Below are positions 50,535-62,629 of a stretch of DNA of 64,000 nucleotides, one piece after another; positions within the stretch are counted from its first letter, which is position 1, and each line of letters starts with the position of its first letter. The notes under the pieces are model-generated. The model was not told the origin of the DNA. It did not search any database and saw nothing but the letters and a program-made list of their open reading frames with translations. The stretch comes from Hibiscus mutabilis (Eukaryota > Streptophyta > Magnoliopsida > Malvales > Malvaceae). A program made the position numbers and the translations under genes. The stretch is taken from positions 86,977,909 through 87,041,908 of the forward strand of contig CM033714.1 in NCBI GenBank assembly GCA_019671005.1. The letters run 5' to 3'.

Positions 50535-51285
50535 GTACAAAAAATATAATATTATTAAAATTTCAAGGCGGACACAAATCATAAAAAAGTACAAAAAAAT
50601 CTAAGGACTAATCATAAAATTAAAAAACTAAAATCAAATATGAAAACTTTAAAAAGTTCAGTAATCATACACATACATCCACCACTGAACATATTTTTAT
50701 AATCACTATATTTAATTTATTAATAAATTAATTTAGATCGAATATTATTAAAATTCATTATAAGAGTAACTCTTTCGATTCCATTTTCTTCATCTATTGA
50801 ATCATTAATGTTGGTTACTTAGTGACATATGTGAGCATCACATTTAGTACCTAATAAATAAACATTCCAAAGAAAAAAATTGCAATTAAACTTGTAAAAT
50901 TTGCACTAGATTAATCCAACCATCCTCTACCAAATCTCCAAGTTCATATTAAATAATGAAAATCCAAGTGACCTGATGATGCAAAGAAATATCAGGATTC
51001 TTCCATTTTCGTGTTCTGTTCTTGGTCAACATTCTTCTGTTGACAGCTAAATCATTATATATCTGAACCGAAACACCGTCACAATCTTCATTCACATTAA
51101 TCTCTCCATTAATGGTTTGTTTGGTGATGATTTCAACAATACACAATGACTCTTCTATACATATTTTATATTGTAAATTTATTTTTACGGTTTATGTTTA
51201 AAGTTTATAGTTAAGTTTTTAACAATATCATATTTGAAATTTGAACATAAATTGTCTTATTAAAATGCAATTTACTTTACTTTGG

Positions 51286-52096
51286 GGGTAAATTATCGAT
51301 TTCATCATTCAATTTTTTTCTCACTCATATTTTGGTCCCATTATGATCAGTAAAGTTTTTCTTTATTTAATTGTTGAACTTTCGATTTGCTCCTATATTA
51401 GTCACTCGTGTGTTAAATCATGAATGGAAGGACAATATGATACCCACATGTTTTGATTTGGATTGTTTTTTGCTGACATGGCAGCCACGTGTCACCTACA
51501 TCAGTTTCTTTTTGTTTTTCATTTTCTTTTTATTTTATCTTATTCCCTCAAAGATGAAAGTTTTATACTTTCATCTTTTTTTCATGTCGACGTTGAAATT
51601 ACCATTCTCTCCTGTCTTTTCCGACCACTCGGGATACCGACGAACTCACATCATAATCTTCTACACCTCTACCAATTCAGATTTTCCAAAATCACTTTAA
51701 AATTGATTAAACCAAACCCAAAACTTAAAACTCACAAACCCCAAAATCACACTTATCTACAACATCCACCATCTAATCAATGTGGAATCATGATATACAT
51801 CTTACTTTCTTTTTCTCCACTTCACCACCTTTGGAATTTAGAAGAAGATTCTTCATCATCGAGAAATCAAAGGTAATTCGAGACTATGAATATTTTCACA
51901 AAAATAAAGAAATTGTTGGGGGTGTTCCATATTTTTTAAAAGATGGGTGTCCAATCATAATGTCGTTAAGTATTTAACGACAACGTGACCATTTATGACC
52001 AAATCAAAAGTGAAGTGATTAAGTTGAAAAAATTAAACTTTATTGACCAAAATAAGAGTGATAAGAAAGTTGGGTGATGAAATTTGTAATTTACCC
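51286..52096. mobile_element. 811-bp element with long terminal inverted repeats
   Basis: The left end GGGTAAATTATCGATTTCAT and the reverse complement of the right end GGGTAAATTACAAATTTCAT begin an inverted repeat of about 130 bp at roughly 75 percent identity (51286-51420 and 51965-52096). Long TIRs starting GGGTAAA suggest a Mutator-like non-autonomous element. A 9-bp target duplication is not clear. Overlapping small ORFs inside (51371-51977) have no recognisable domain. Confidence 0.6.
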
Positions 52097-52254
52097 TATA
52101 CTTTATTACTACACCAATGCTTATTCGGTCAACAAACTTGAACTATAAATAGGAAGGAGCCAAGATTGAATTATGAGCGGATTAATTTTAAAATTAATAG
52201 AGTTTTAAATATTAATTACATTATAAAAATTAAAGGAGTTAATGTTTAATTTTT

Positions 52255-52525
52255 TCTCAAATATTAAAATTGAAAGATCTTAAAAAGTAATTAAATCTGA
52301 AAAATAAGAGATCAAAGCTTAATTTCATTAATTTGCGCTAAGAAGATCTTAAAAACAATAAACCAAAAATATATGAGAGAGATAAAGACTTAATTATAAT
52401 AGTTTTAAAACTATTAATGACCTAAAATGCAATTAAACTATTCAAAGTTGGGAGCAATTTCCCCTCCTACCTTCCTTGTCCCTGACTATAAACACAATTT
52501 ATTGTGCACTTAATTTTATAATTAA
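52255..52525 (+). repeat. Direct repeat, copy 2 (about 271 bp)
   Basis: It matches 50262-50534 with about a dozen substitutions and small indels. The flanks differ, so both borders of the duplication are sharp. Confidence 0.9.
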
Positions 52526-52579
52526 TCATTAATGAATTTTCATGATTAAATTAAAGACCTTAATAACAAAATAAAATAA

Positions 52580-52760
52580 AAGAACTAACAATTAGTAGGT
52601 ATAGTGGAACAAGACGTCAGATTTCTTAAGCAATGTTAGGAGTTCGAATCTTAGTGTTGTGAATGGAAAAAAAATTGAGTTGAAAACGCCGCTCCATATT
52701 AAACCTATGAAAAATTTAATTTAAATTAGTCGGCCAGTGAATCAAAGACCGACGATTAAA
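52580..52760 (+). repeat. SINE-like remnant
   Basis: A pol III B-box-like word, GGAGTTCGAATC, is followed by TTGTGAATGGAAAA and a tail with AATTAGTCGGCCAGTGAATC. The order recurs at 53390-53570, 54755-54890 and 55350-55505 in decayed form. An A box is not clear. Confidence 0.35.
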
Positions 52761-52855
52761 TCAAAAAAATAAAATAAAAAAATGGTACGTAGAATATAGT
52801 AGGGTTAGAAAAAGAATTGGTAGGGAGGTGGCGAAGTGGGGGATTGAATGGAAAG

Positions 52856-52908
52856 ATATGGAGATGGAGATGGAGATGGAGATGGAGATGGAGATGGAGA
52901 GAGAGAGA
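52856..52908. repeat. (GGAGAT)n microsatellite
   Basis: About seven perfect hexamer units followed by GA dinucleotides. It creates the Ser-Ile run seen if the minus strand is translated. Confidence 0.95.
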
Positions 52909-52909
52909 A

Positions 52910-53085
52910 AGGAATTAATAAATGGGAATAGGTGGGGGATGTGCAAATTGAGGTTTTGTGGGGGAGACGATGCTTGGGTCAAGAGAAACCCGTGACCACT
53001 TCTGCTGTAGGGTTTGCTCATAACGACCGCCCATTTTACCCCTCCTTTCCCTCTCATCATTCCTTTTATAATACTATACAAATAC
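52910..53085 (-). promoter_or_regulatory. Promoter-like island without a recognised gene
   Basis: On the minus strand TATAAAAGG (about 53063-53071) is followed by less AT-rich DNA with CAAACCCTA and then a CT-rich tract including the microsatellite, which looks like a plant core promoter and 5' UTR. No coding exon follows in the expected direction. It could be a gene relic or a non-coding transcript start. Confidence 0.25.
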
Positions 53086-53389
53086 AATATATTGAGTATA
53101 TAATCTTTGTATAATCATTTGATATTCAATTTATTGATATACTAATCTTGAATAAATACTAACCATTAACAAAGAAATGGCATCTCACTTAGATTCCTTA
53201 ACACCTTGTTGAACAACTACAATCTGCAATTAATTTGCATTTTTCATGTAATATATGTTTTAAACTTTCACCCACTGTAAAAAAAAAATCACCACTTTTG
53301 TGGATGTGATATTATTTAATGTTAAATTATTATTATGAACATTATATCAATTTGTTTCTCTTTATTATATTAAAATTTCTTATTTGAGT

Positions 53390-53570
53390 TATTGACAATT
53401 AGTTTATTCAGTAAGATGAGACACAAGAAAATTTTAAGTAATATCATGAGTTCAAATTATGTAATTGTGAATGAAAAAAATAAGTTGAAGAGAGCCACCA
53501 TATGATGAACTTTTAAAGTACTTAATATGAATTATTCAATTAATGAGTCGGATATTGATAGTTATTCAAA
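53390..53570 (+). repeat. SINE-like remnant
   Basis: ATGAGTTCAAATTATG, ATTGTGAATGAAAA and TTCAATTAATGAGTCGGATA occur in the same order and spacing as in 52580-52760. Confidence 0.35.
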
Positions 53571-54754
53571 AGAATTATGATTGAGTTGATATTAAGAATT
53601 AACCCAACACCAACAAAAATACTAAATTGAGTGTGTAATATCAACTGCGATTAAAAATATACTTAAGCCGAGATCCACTAATTAGCCAAATGGCCAATAA
53701 TGCTTGCCTCATTTTATATAGGTTCGAATTCTGATATTTGTCTTGGGCATGTACTTACTAAAACGACAATTTTGGTCTACAAGATAAAATAAAAAACCAA
53801 GTTTGAGAGTAAATTACATATAAAGGGTTAATACTTCACAACGTCCTAAATTAATACCTAATCGAATATATATTATCTTAATACTAAAATTTTCGAGTTC
53901 GAGAGAAATTTACGTATCAATCTCTTTTCTTAAATAGAAAAAATACAGTAAACCTATAAATATTAACATCATATAATGATGTATAATTCTTTATTTTAAG
54001 AATTATATTTACAATATAAAATATTACTTGATATATTAGGAATGAAATCTTTCAACTTCACAAAATATCGCATTATAATACTATTCCCATAAATGTTGGC
54101 TTTTGTTACGTAAAAGCCAAACCGTTGTCTCATTAGACAACTAAAAACATCAACTATATGTCATATGAACTGGCAAGGAATCCAAGAAAACTAAATTTTA
54201 TGACACTCGCTATATAAAAAATATATTTATAAAATTTACTAAACAAATAATTAGAAAATGAAATAATAACACATTTGTATATAATTTCATTAGTAACGTG
54301 TTTGGTCTTCAGTAGTGATCTTTTAACTGCTTTATTTAAAATTTATATAAAATTAAGAAACGATAAAAATATCTCTATAATAGTATTAATTATTATTTAT
54401 ATAAAAAATAATTATTTTTAATTAAACTGATACTTAATTGATCGATAATACCAACTCAAACAAATCTCGATATAACAATATACGTGTATTTATTTAGTAG
54501 GATTTAAGATAACTAAATTACTATTTCAAGAAAATGATAAAAATGGTTGTAATTAATTTGAGAAATTAGATACACCCAAAGAATTTTCAAGATATTAAGA
54601 TAAAATATAGAGAGTGACTCATTAACTGGTCTAGTGGTCGTGAATGTTCATCTGTTTCACTCTTTCGGTAGGTTTAAATTTCGACATTTAGTTTAACAAT
54701 ATTATTGAAAATTACTTAATTAAAAAAATAAAACATAATACGATCAAACAATTG

Positions 54755-54890
54755 GTTTAATGAGATGAAGTGCTACATCTATTCAAATTTGGCATTGTAA
54801 ATGAAGTAGATCGGATGAGAATGATCATCTCCGTAACAAATTTTCGTAATACTCGATCTGAATTAGTCAACTAAAATTTAATCTAATTTT
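54755..54890 (+). repeat. SINE-like remnant
   Basis: ATTCAAATTTGGCATTGTAA and CGATCTGAATTAGTCAACT match the order of words in the neighbouring SINE-like copies. Confidence 0.3.
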
Positions 54891-55349
54891 TTATAAAAGA
54901 AAAAGAAGACTTTATTTATGACAAAATATTAACACCTGTAAATTTGGAAGCATAAGAAAAAAACAAAACTCTTTTTTATCATTTGTTATGTGTGAAGACG
55001 AGACTTTAATTTCAAGCTTTTTGTCCTTTTTATTTCGAAGTCAGTCGTCGGGAGTCGAGAAGGATCTCTTGACTATTGCATTTATTCATGCACAATACAA
55101 AGTTATACGTATTCAATCAAATAATTAGATATTAATTATTAGATACACAAAGAAGAAATAATTTTGAGTGATAGAGACTACTTCTTTGCTGACCTAATAA
55201 TTTAAGGGGGAAAGAAAAAAACAACAGAATACAATAAAAAAATATTTAACATTATATGTTTAATATTTATAATTAAAGTTTTGATATTTTTATAATTCTG
55301 ACTTTGTGTTATAGGATAAAAAGAGATATATTTGATATTTTAGGTTTAC

Positions 55350-55505
55350 CAACCACCTGTTAGTACGGTAGGTGAAGTAAGATTTGTTTAAAAATTAAAA
55401 TATCGGCATTGTGAATAAAACAAACATAATTGCAAGAATCATCTTGTAATGAATATTTACGATATCTAAATTAAATTATTCAATTAATAAATCGAATATT
55501 AATAA
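55350..55505 (+). repeat. SINE-like remnant
   Basis: AATATCGGCATTGTGAATAA and ATTCAATTAATAAATCGAAT place it in the same decayed family. Confidence 0.3.
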
Positions 55506-56392
55506 ATACAAAAAAAATATTTTGGGTTTAACGAAGACATGCATATGGAGAATAGTGTGTAATAGTAGAGTGGAAGAGTTGTCTAGCTCGTTCCAAGTAG
55601 AATCCATTGGTAACAAGATTTGGTTACCGATTTCTTGATGTAATTGGTCATCAAATTAATGTTAGGTAGTGTACTTTTAACAAGAATGATGAACTTTTGG
55701 CTTATTATTTTCACCCACTTCATTTTAATAATATAATATTAGCCAATAGACATACTCTTTGACTTGCTGTTATTTTTTTTGTTATTTTCCTGCATGAAAT
55801 TAAATTACATTAATTTGACTTCATTTCGAAAATTATTTATGAGTTATTAAACTAATTAATTGAATTTCAAATTTTAGATTTTTATTTGTATGTAAAACTT
55901 CCGTGTAATGAAAAGTTTAATATTTAAAATTTGTAATTTAAAATTTTAAACATCCAAATAAAATACATAACAGTCTTAAATTTCACTTATAAGAAGAATC
56001 ATGGCCAATGCATAAAATAATTAATATGTATGAAGTTTAGTCTCATCATTTCACGTTTCTTTAGCTGGGAAAATATCCACATCAGTGACTGGTTCATATG
56101 TTTAAACTTATTTGAACTTAGGTTTTTTTATTTAAACTCCACATTTCACTAAAAAAAACTTAAAAGAATAATTTTAATAGTTTTTTTTTTTTTTACATTT
56201 CACTAAAAAAATTGATAACAAATTTACTTCTAGACCAGTAACAACAAAAAAGATTTTGTTTGAACATTTTTGTTTTGGTCTAAGGTTATAATTTATTTAA
56301 TTTTTAAGATAATTCATACGCACCTTATAAATAAAGTTGTTCGAAGTCGTATTTTTTTAAAAGAGAACAATGTGTTTCTATATCAACTTATC

Positions 56393-56434
56393 AGGGTCGA
56401 AGCTCCCTTGGGGCCCAAGGGGGCCTCGACCCCT
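56393..56434. repeat. GC-rich imperfect palindrome
   Basis: Arms GGGTCGAAGCTCCCTTGGG and its near reverse complement (17 of 19 positions) meet almost without a loop, in otherwise AT-rich DNA. Confidence 0.8.
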
Positions 56435-57153
56435 GTTATAAAATTAATATATTTGATCAATTTTGGTTTAATTATCATTTGGTCCCCGTAAAAATAAATG
56501 TTCAAATTAAAAAATATAAGAGTTTATTAAATATATGATAAGTATGTATTGAATAAAAAATAATGATCCCGCATTATCAATTTTTTTGGGTCTAATATTA
56601 ATTTAAGTCTTTATAAGTTTAAATATTCAATAAATTAGGCATTGCCTCATAAATTTTAAATTTTAAATACTTAATAAACCCTTGTATTTTTTAAATTTAA
56701 TATTTTGGCCCTTGTAAATGTTCGATCATAGCTCCATCTATGTTGCTTATAACGCTTGATTTTTAAAATAAATAATTAAAATTTTAGTGTATTAGTTGAG
56801 GTGTGAGGCAGAACCCGTGGTTTTGAACATTTTGGCGGTTGTCAACCCACTTGGCTAGCAGCAGCCCTTCGCCTGCAGCTTTCGTCCTATGTAACATTAA
56901 TGTCCGATTCAAGATTACGTATGCAAATACAGGGTATTAATGTAATTTTATATATTCTTATTCTAAACAAATATATTTAAACCTCTTAAAATATAGTAAT
57001 CTTTAAAATAAGAAATATCAAAATGGATGATAGATTAATTTAAGAAATTGAGGAGCCGTTGGATGTGAATTTGATTTATGGGATTGGTTTTTATTTTAAT
57101 TTTTACAATTGACATGAAAATAGTTGGGTTGAAACTTTTTTTTCTTTTAACAT

Positions 57154-57187
57154 AATATATATATATATAATATATATATATATATAT
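57154..57187. repeat. (AT)n microsatellite
   Basis: AT dinucleotide run with one phase break. Confidence 0.9.
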
Positions 57188-58372
57188 GAGAGTTAAGATC
57201 CACTTATAAAATGTAAAATTTAAAAGTTTGTACATTTTTTGGATGGTTGACGGATTTTAATGGCTAAGACTAAAACTTTTCGACTCATGCTAACCCATAC
57301 ATAAATTTTACAGAAAATGTACGACACTTAATTTTCCCCTGATCAATGATCCAAAAAATGTGTAACACTTAACTTATACGACGTGTCAACGAATCTTACC
57401 CCATACGTAGGGGATGCTTATCGAGCGAGTGGATTACGACCTAGTTAGTGCTCGCTTGACTCGAAAATTGTTCTACTCATGCTCTATTCGACTCATGCTC
57501 ATTGAAAAAACTCATTGCTCATTAAGCTTGCCTGAATTTTTACCTTATTTTTTTAATATATGTAAAATCTAATAATACTTTACAGAGCTTAATATAAATA
57601 TAAATTAACAAATTTAACAAAAAAATGATAAAAAAATGTCAACAATTATAAAATTTAAACTCTAAAGTAAGGATTCACAAATACACCAAACTAACATATA
57701 ATAAAAATTTTAACGAGCTGCTCATAATCTTATCGACGAGTTAGACCTTGCTCGATTTAACTCGTTAAAAATTTCAAATCGAACTTGAAGTCAAGTTAAT
57801 ACAAAATCAAACATAAATGTTAAAATTACAAGCTAAATAAATGCATGAATTGGGAAGAGGGGCCCATAAGGGTTGGGGTTTGAAGGCAGTGACCGACCAA
57901 ATGAGATGAATCGAGCGAAAGGGGTTCGCTGGTGAGCCGTCCAACCAATGTCGTATCGCTCTTGAACCCAATCATAATCCATAATCTGTGGCTGTTGCCG
58001 GATTTTGCTTTCAAAATTGTATATATTTCAACTTCACTCTAAACAATGCGTAGAGATATTATTATCAGGATTTAAACTTCAGACTTAAGAATTAAGATAT
58101 CAATAAAATAAATTCATTGTTAGTCTAAGGGGTGGGTGGAATCTTTTTATATATCAATCGAACAGTTTTTTTTTTATAAATAAAAGTAATACAAGAACAT
58201 AATATATGAGAGGTTTTAAAACATAAAAAAATCCAGTAAATCTAAAAAGAAAAAAATAAGTGTTACACTGGTTAAATCAAACACTTTCTTTTTGCATGAG
58301 CTGTTATATCCACTTTTTTTAATATGTGATAGTCTGATTATAAACTTATACAATTACAAATTTCATTGTCGT

Positions 58373-58394
58373 TATATATATATATATATGTATA
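58373..58394. repeat. (AT)n microsatellite
   Basis: AT dinucleotide run. Confidence 0.85.
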
Positions 58395-59873
58395 ATTTCA
58401 AGGAATTTTTTATTAAAATTAGTTTTTGTTCATCCACTAGTTTTCTTATATATACAGCGCATCGACTAGAAATTGATATTAAAGAAAATAAAATAATGTT
58501 TAACCGTGTCGTAATATAAGTCACTAATTTAAAAATAAATTTGTTTTAATTAGTGTAATCGTCGCACTGACGACTTCTACGAGGTTAAAACAAAATAAAA
58601 CCTGAGGTAGTGTTGTTTAAGTAAATGTGTTCTTTCTAGGACGATATCAAATGAGATGAAGTGCCTAATATTTATAGGCTAAAGTCTAAAGGCAAAAGCG
58701 TCCATTAAAATATATCCTTAAATCTTATTTAATGTTCTATTAGAAAACAATAAAAAGTCACTTAAATATTACCAAAAAAAAATGATTCAGAAATATTACA
58801 GTTATGGCCAAATCAACAATTGTATTAAAAACTAAATTAAAGTAGTGCTGGAAGCTGATAATTCGCCTACAAAACCTGTCGAAGACACAAATTAAGATGA
58901 CCAGACAATGACACATGCGTGCGTGAGACTTGTCATTTTATTATTTAACAAAAATGGAAAAGAAAGAACTTTTTATATGGTCCTTTTTTGAACAATTTTT
59001 ATTTAAGAGGAAAAAAGATTGTTTTTATTGAGATTATAATTCAAAACTTTAAGAAATAAATTAGATGTCAACAAAAATCTTTAATTATCTGCTCCAAGTT
59101 ATGTTAACTTTTAACTAATGTGAGATTTATATGCACATACTTATTCTTTATATTAACAACGTAAATGAATAAATTATAAATTATTAAATTATTTTTTATA
59201 TTTGTATAAATTTAATGAATAATATGATAAATAAATTTAAATATATTATTTTATAATTTTAAAAAGTTAAAACATACTTGAATGTAATATATAAAATATA
59301 TGGTTATTTTCAGAGGAACAAGTGAAATGAAATAATTGAGATGCTTATTTGTCCAATATAGGATTTCCAGCTCAACTTTCATGTCATCGTTTCCGAAATT
59401 GCTTGTATGTTTATATAGTTTTTCTATATTCGAAGTTTATAAATACTTAGATTTTCATTTACTTTATTATACATCTAGATTATTTTATTTATTTTCTTAT
59501 ATCATATTTTTCATCTATATTACGTAGTTTATATTTATATATCCATATTAGTTTTTTATATCAAATAATATATCATCTTTATAAATTATATAGTTTCCAT
59601 TTACATAAAGGTTTTTTTACATCATATTGTTATATATAAATATTCTATAGTTTTTTATATTATATAGTATATTTCATTTATTTTAAACGGCATAGTTTTG
59701 TAATATATAGTTCAATAGTATGCATATATAAAGTTTTTATCATCATTTATAAAATAAAGTATTATTTTATATAATCTATGTGTATAGTTCTTTTTATAGA
59801 TTTCCATTATCTTATATGTGTGTGCGTCTCTCTCTCTATGATTCCTTTATATATAGTATCATATTTTCTATTA

Positions 59874-60138
59874 GGAAAAAACTTTGATACACAGGCCGTG
59901 TAAACTAAAGTTTACACGTGCCTTTTAGTTTTAGGGGTTAGGGTTTTAATTTAGGGGTTTAAGGGTGCATTGTTTAGAATTTAAGGTTACCATTTAGAAT
60001 TTAGGGTTTAGGGTTTAGAGTGTGGGGTTTAGTTTTTTAGGGTTAGAGTTTGAAATTTAAGATTTAAATTTTTATAGTGTAAATACACAGGCTTGTGTAA
60101 AATTAATTTTACACAGCATGTGTATCAAAGTTTTACCC
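59874..60138 (+). mobile_element. 265-bp Mutator-like MITE with telomere-like core, intact copy 2
   Basis: It starts GGAAAAAACTTTGATACACA and ends TGTGTATCAAAGTTTTACCC. The 9-bp word TTTCTATTA flanks it on both sides (59865-59873 and 60139-60147), a perfect duplication different from that of copy 1, so the two inserted independently. The interior again consists of TTTAGGG-like heptamers. No ORF. Confidence 0.88.
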
Positions 60139-60149
60139 TTTCTATTATA

Positions 60150-62290
60150 TATATCTTTTACACTAATATTAATATTTATATTTTTAATATATATGGTTTG
60201 TTTTTAAATTTTAAGACAATTTTCTTTTGTGAGGATGATTAGTGGTCCAAAACAGCTGGAGTACGATTTCATAAATCGTTTAAATGGAAGAATATCTTTC
60301 TCGATATTTAAGTGAACTTCAATATTTTGAATAAACTAATCGAATATTATTAAAAACAGTTCACTTTTCTTTTTTTTAAAAATATTTATTTTTGCAATGT
60401 TTAGCTATTACTTTCTTTCATTCAACATTCATTAACTTTTTTGAAATAGAAAGACGTCCTTCCTAAAATCAAGTGAGCCATGTCATTTAATTTCAAAAAA
60501 GAGGGTTTTGTTTTCAAATAAAGTTCTAATTTTTTTTGCATTTATAAGATCGTAATTTAATATTGACCTCAAACTTGTAATTTCAGCTATTAAGACAAAA
60601 AATAATCAATTACATAGAAATTTTAAATGACGTGAGGTGCTAACCCTTCCTCTCGCGTAACAAATTTTCGAATTTATTTTATTTTTCTTTGGTTTAAAAT
60701 GCAGACTTAAAAATTATCTTTAAAAAAGAGTTTGCAAAATTTTTTATTTTTAAATGTAATTTTGTAGATGTACGATTATACCTGGCCTTAAAAGAATGCG
60801 ACTTCAGTTTTAGTTGAAACTTCGTGTTTTTCCAAATTCAAATCTATTTTTCTGAAATTTCTTTTTTTTAAAAAATAAAAATCCGTAGTCGAGTCATTTA
60901 GTCATCTAGGAGATAGAGCAATGAGTTGCATATAAATTTATAAGGGTAAGAAGGAATAAGGCATTTGTGATATATTTGAAAAACCAAACTCAAGGCGCTA
61001 TAGGTATGGAGCAACTTTAAAATTGGTGGCCAGCGTCTATCTTTTTATGAGTCAACATAACGTGAAAAAATTAGTCATTAGACTCGTTCTAGTCGACAGA
61101 TTAAGAAACCAAAAAGAAACCCAAGGCAATGTTGTTGTTTCCCTAATAATTATCTAGATATGTGAAGCTACAAAAGTATCAATCTCAAATGCTCTTGGCA
61201 CCACTTACAATGTAAATCAACTCAACACCTTGTATACCATTTATGTTATGACAACATTTTATAATCACTTGTAGAGGTGGAGTTGGTGGCATCATAATTA
61301 CAAGTTAATGTGAGAAAGGTACTTGTAGAGGGTCCAACCCTAGCTTCAATACCCCAACAATTGCAGTCCAAGTGAAGCTGGTCAGTGGTCAAACCTCCTT
61401 ATCACATTCCAACCATCACCAACACTTGTCCCCGTCATGCAAGGCAACGATACCAAATTTTATGCTTCTTAAAAGATGTGGGATTAAAAATTCTCTTTTA
61501 TCTTTATTTCCGTAGTTATATTGTGAGTTGTGACGATAAGAAATGTTTTCGTGGATTGTATTTATTTTTATTAGGGATATAATTTAATGAATATTAATGT
61601 GTGTTGGATATTAATATCAAAAAGAAACCCAAATCTTAAAATAAGGAGCGTTATGTTGTAGTAAAAAAGCTACGGGAATTGTTATTGTGATGATAGTTTA
61701 GAGTTTCATGTTGTATTCATTACGACACAACTTTTCATAAGAGAAAGTCAGTGGTTTTCTATGGTTATATCCCTTTTGTGGCAGCTTGCTCATGCATTAA
61801 GAACTGTTCGCGAAGTAATTTGTAAAATTGGTTTATTTGATCTCTACTCTTACATCAATATAGCGTCTATTGTTAAGTTTTTCTATGGAAGATGAAGATT
61901 GCATCTAAGAGAAGGTTTTTTGTTTTGTTTCTTGACATTCATTGGGTGATTTTCATTTAGTTATGCATTGGCTTTGTATGTACATTGCCTCTTTCCTACC
62001 TTCTAATTTTATCAAATAAAACTATAAATATTGTAAATGACGAAATTTTAATTAGAATACTCACCCTATTATAGATCATGATAATACTCGATTTGAATTA
62101 ACTGACGAACTAACCAAAAGTTATGCAGCTAAAAACTACTCTCTAAGTCTCTAACAATGGAAGTATATGCAAAATGAAATAGGGTGGCGAAGAGAAAATG
62201 AAGAATGTGCATATGGCATCATAAAAAAGACAAGTAAAACACAGAGAATAGAGGGGTTATATCAGCATCATGAGACAAACATGAGAAGGT
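60150..62290. other. AT-rich intergenic DNA
   Basis: No gene, RNA gene or bounded element recognised. SINE-like words recur near 60270-60350, 60610-60680 and 62050-62110. A less AT-rich stretch at 61260-61460 has only a short ORF with no recognisable motif. Confidence 0.45.
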
Positions 62291-62629
62291 CTACTCTGAG
62301 TCCAGCAGCAAGCACCGATGGATTTTAATGGAAGAGTCAAAAGCTTGACCGTCAGGTGACCCCACTTTTGACTCTCTGACAGTATGATCATCTTCTTCTG
62401 GACCTGTAGTTAAGACATCAGCCTGCTTTGTTGGGACTCCCAACTCAGTTTTTTGTACCTTGGCTTTGTTCATAAAGGGTGCATTTTCATGGGAGCTGTC
62501 AGCTACTGAGTCAGCACGAGTCAGAGTGGTAATAACCAAAGTAGGTATCCCGTGAATCATATACATACATGCATTATGCATACATACATATATGGTTGAC
62601 TTATCCACAAAATGCCAATTCAAATGCAC
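62291..62629 (-). CDS. Hypothetical ORF, 112 codons, possible exon remnant
   Basis: I do not recognise this product. From about residue 40 the composition is protein-like (hydrophilic, with ENAPFMNKAKVQKTELG and TTGPEEDDHTVRESKVG) and base composition is less AT-rich than the surroundings; the first 37 residues, including MHNACMYMIHG, come from a repetitive CATA-rich stretch and look non-coding. A splice acceptor-like AG before the Ala-Asp-Ser segment would make it a terminal exon, but no other exon was found nearby. It may be a relic or a gene fragment carried by a transposon. Confidence 0.22.
   Translation of the reverse strand: MHLNWHFVDKSTIYVCMHNACMYMIHGIPTLVITTLTRADSVADSSHENAPFMNKAKVQKTELGVPTKQADVLTTGPEEDDHTVRESKVGSPDGQAFDSSIKIHRCLLLDSE

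Larger units (their letters stand above)
53115..59860. other. Gene-poor AT-rich region
   Basis: No gene was recognised on either strand. It holds decayed SINE-like copies, AT microsatellites, an imperfect palindrome (56393-56434) and, around 57410-57790, decayed sequence of the CTCGNNCTCG type common in plant repeats. Small ORFs (56270-56491, 57826-58014, 58292-58519, 59336-59527) lack recognisable motifs and are probably chance. Confidence 0.5.

Noticed and set aside
51371..51977. Three overlapping plus-strand ORFs
   Set aside because: They sit inside a long-TIR element, use different frames of the same AT/CT-rich DNA and show no motif.
50262..52525. An LTR pair of a small retrotransposon (TRIM)
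   Set aside because: The repeats lack TG...CA ends, a primer site, a purine tract and a target duplication.
52761..53087. 108-codon minus-strand ORF with a Ser-Ile run
   Set aside because: The run is the GGAGAT microsatellite and the remainder resembles promoter and leader DNA, not protein.
59336..59527. 63-codon ORF rich in Phe, Tyr and Leu
   Set aside because: It is a by-product of extremely AT-rich sequence and has no start context or conserved motif.
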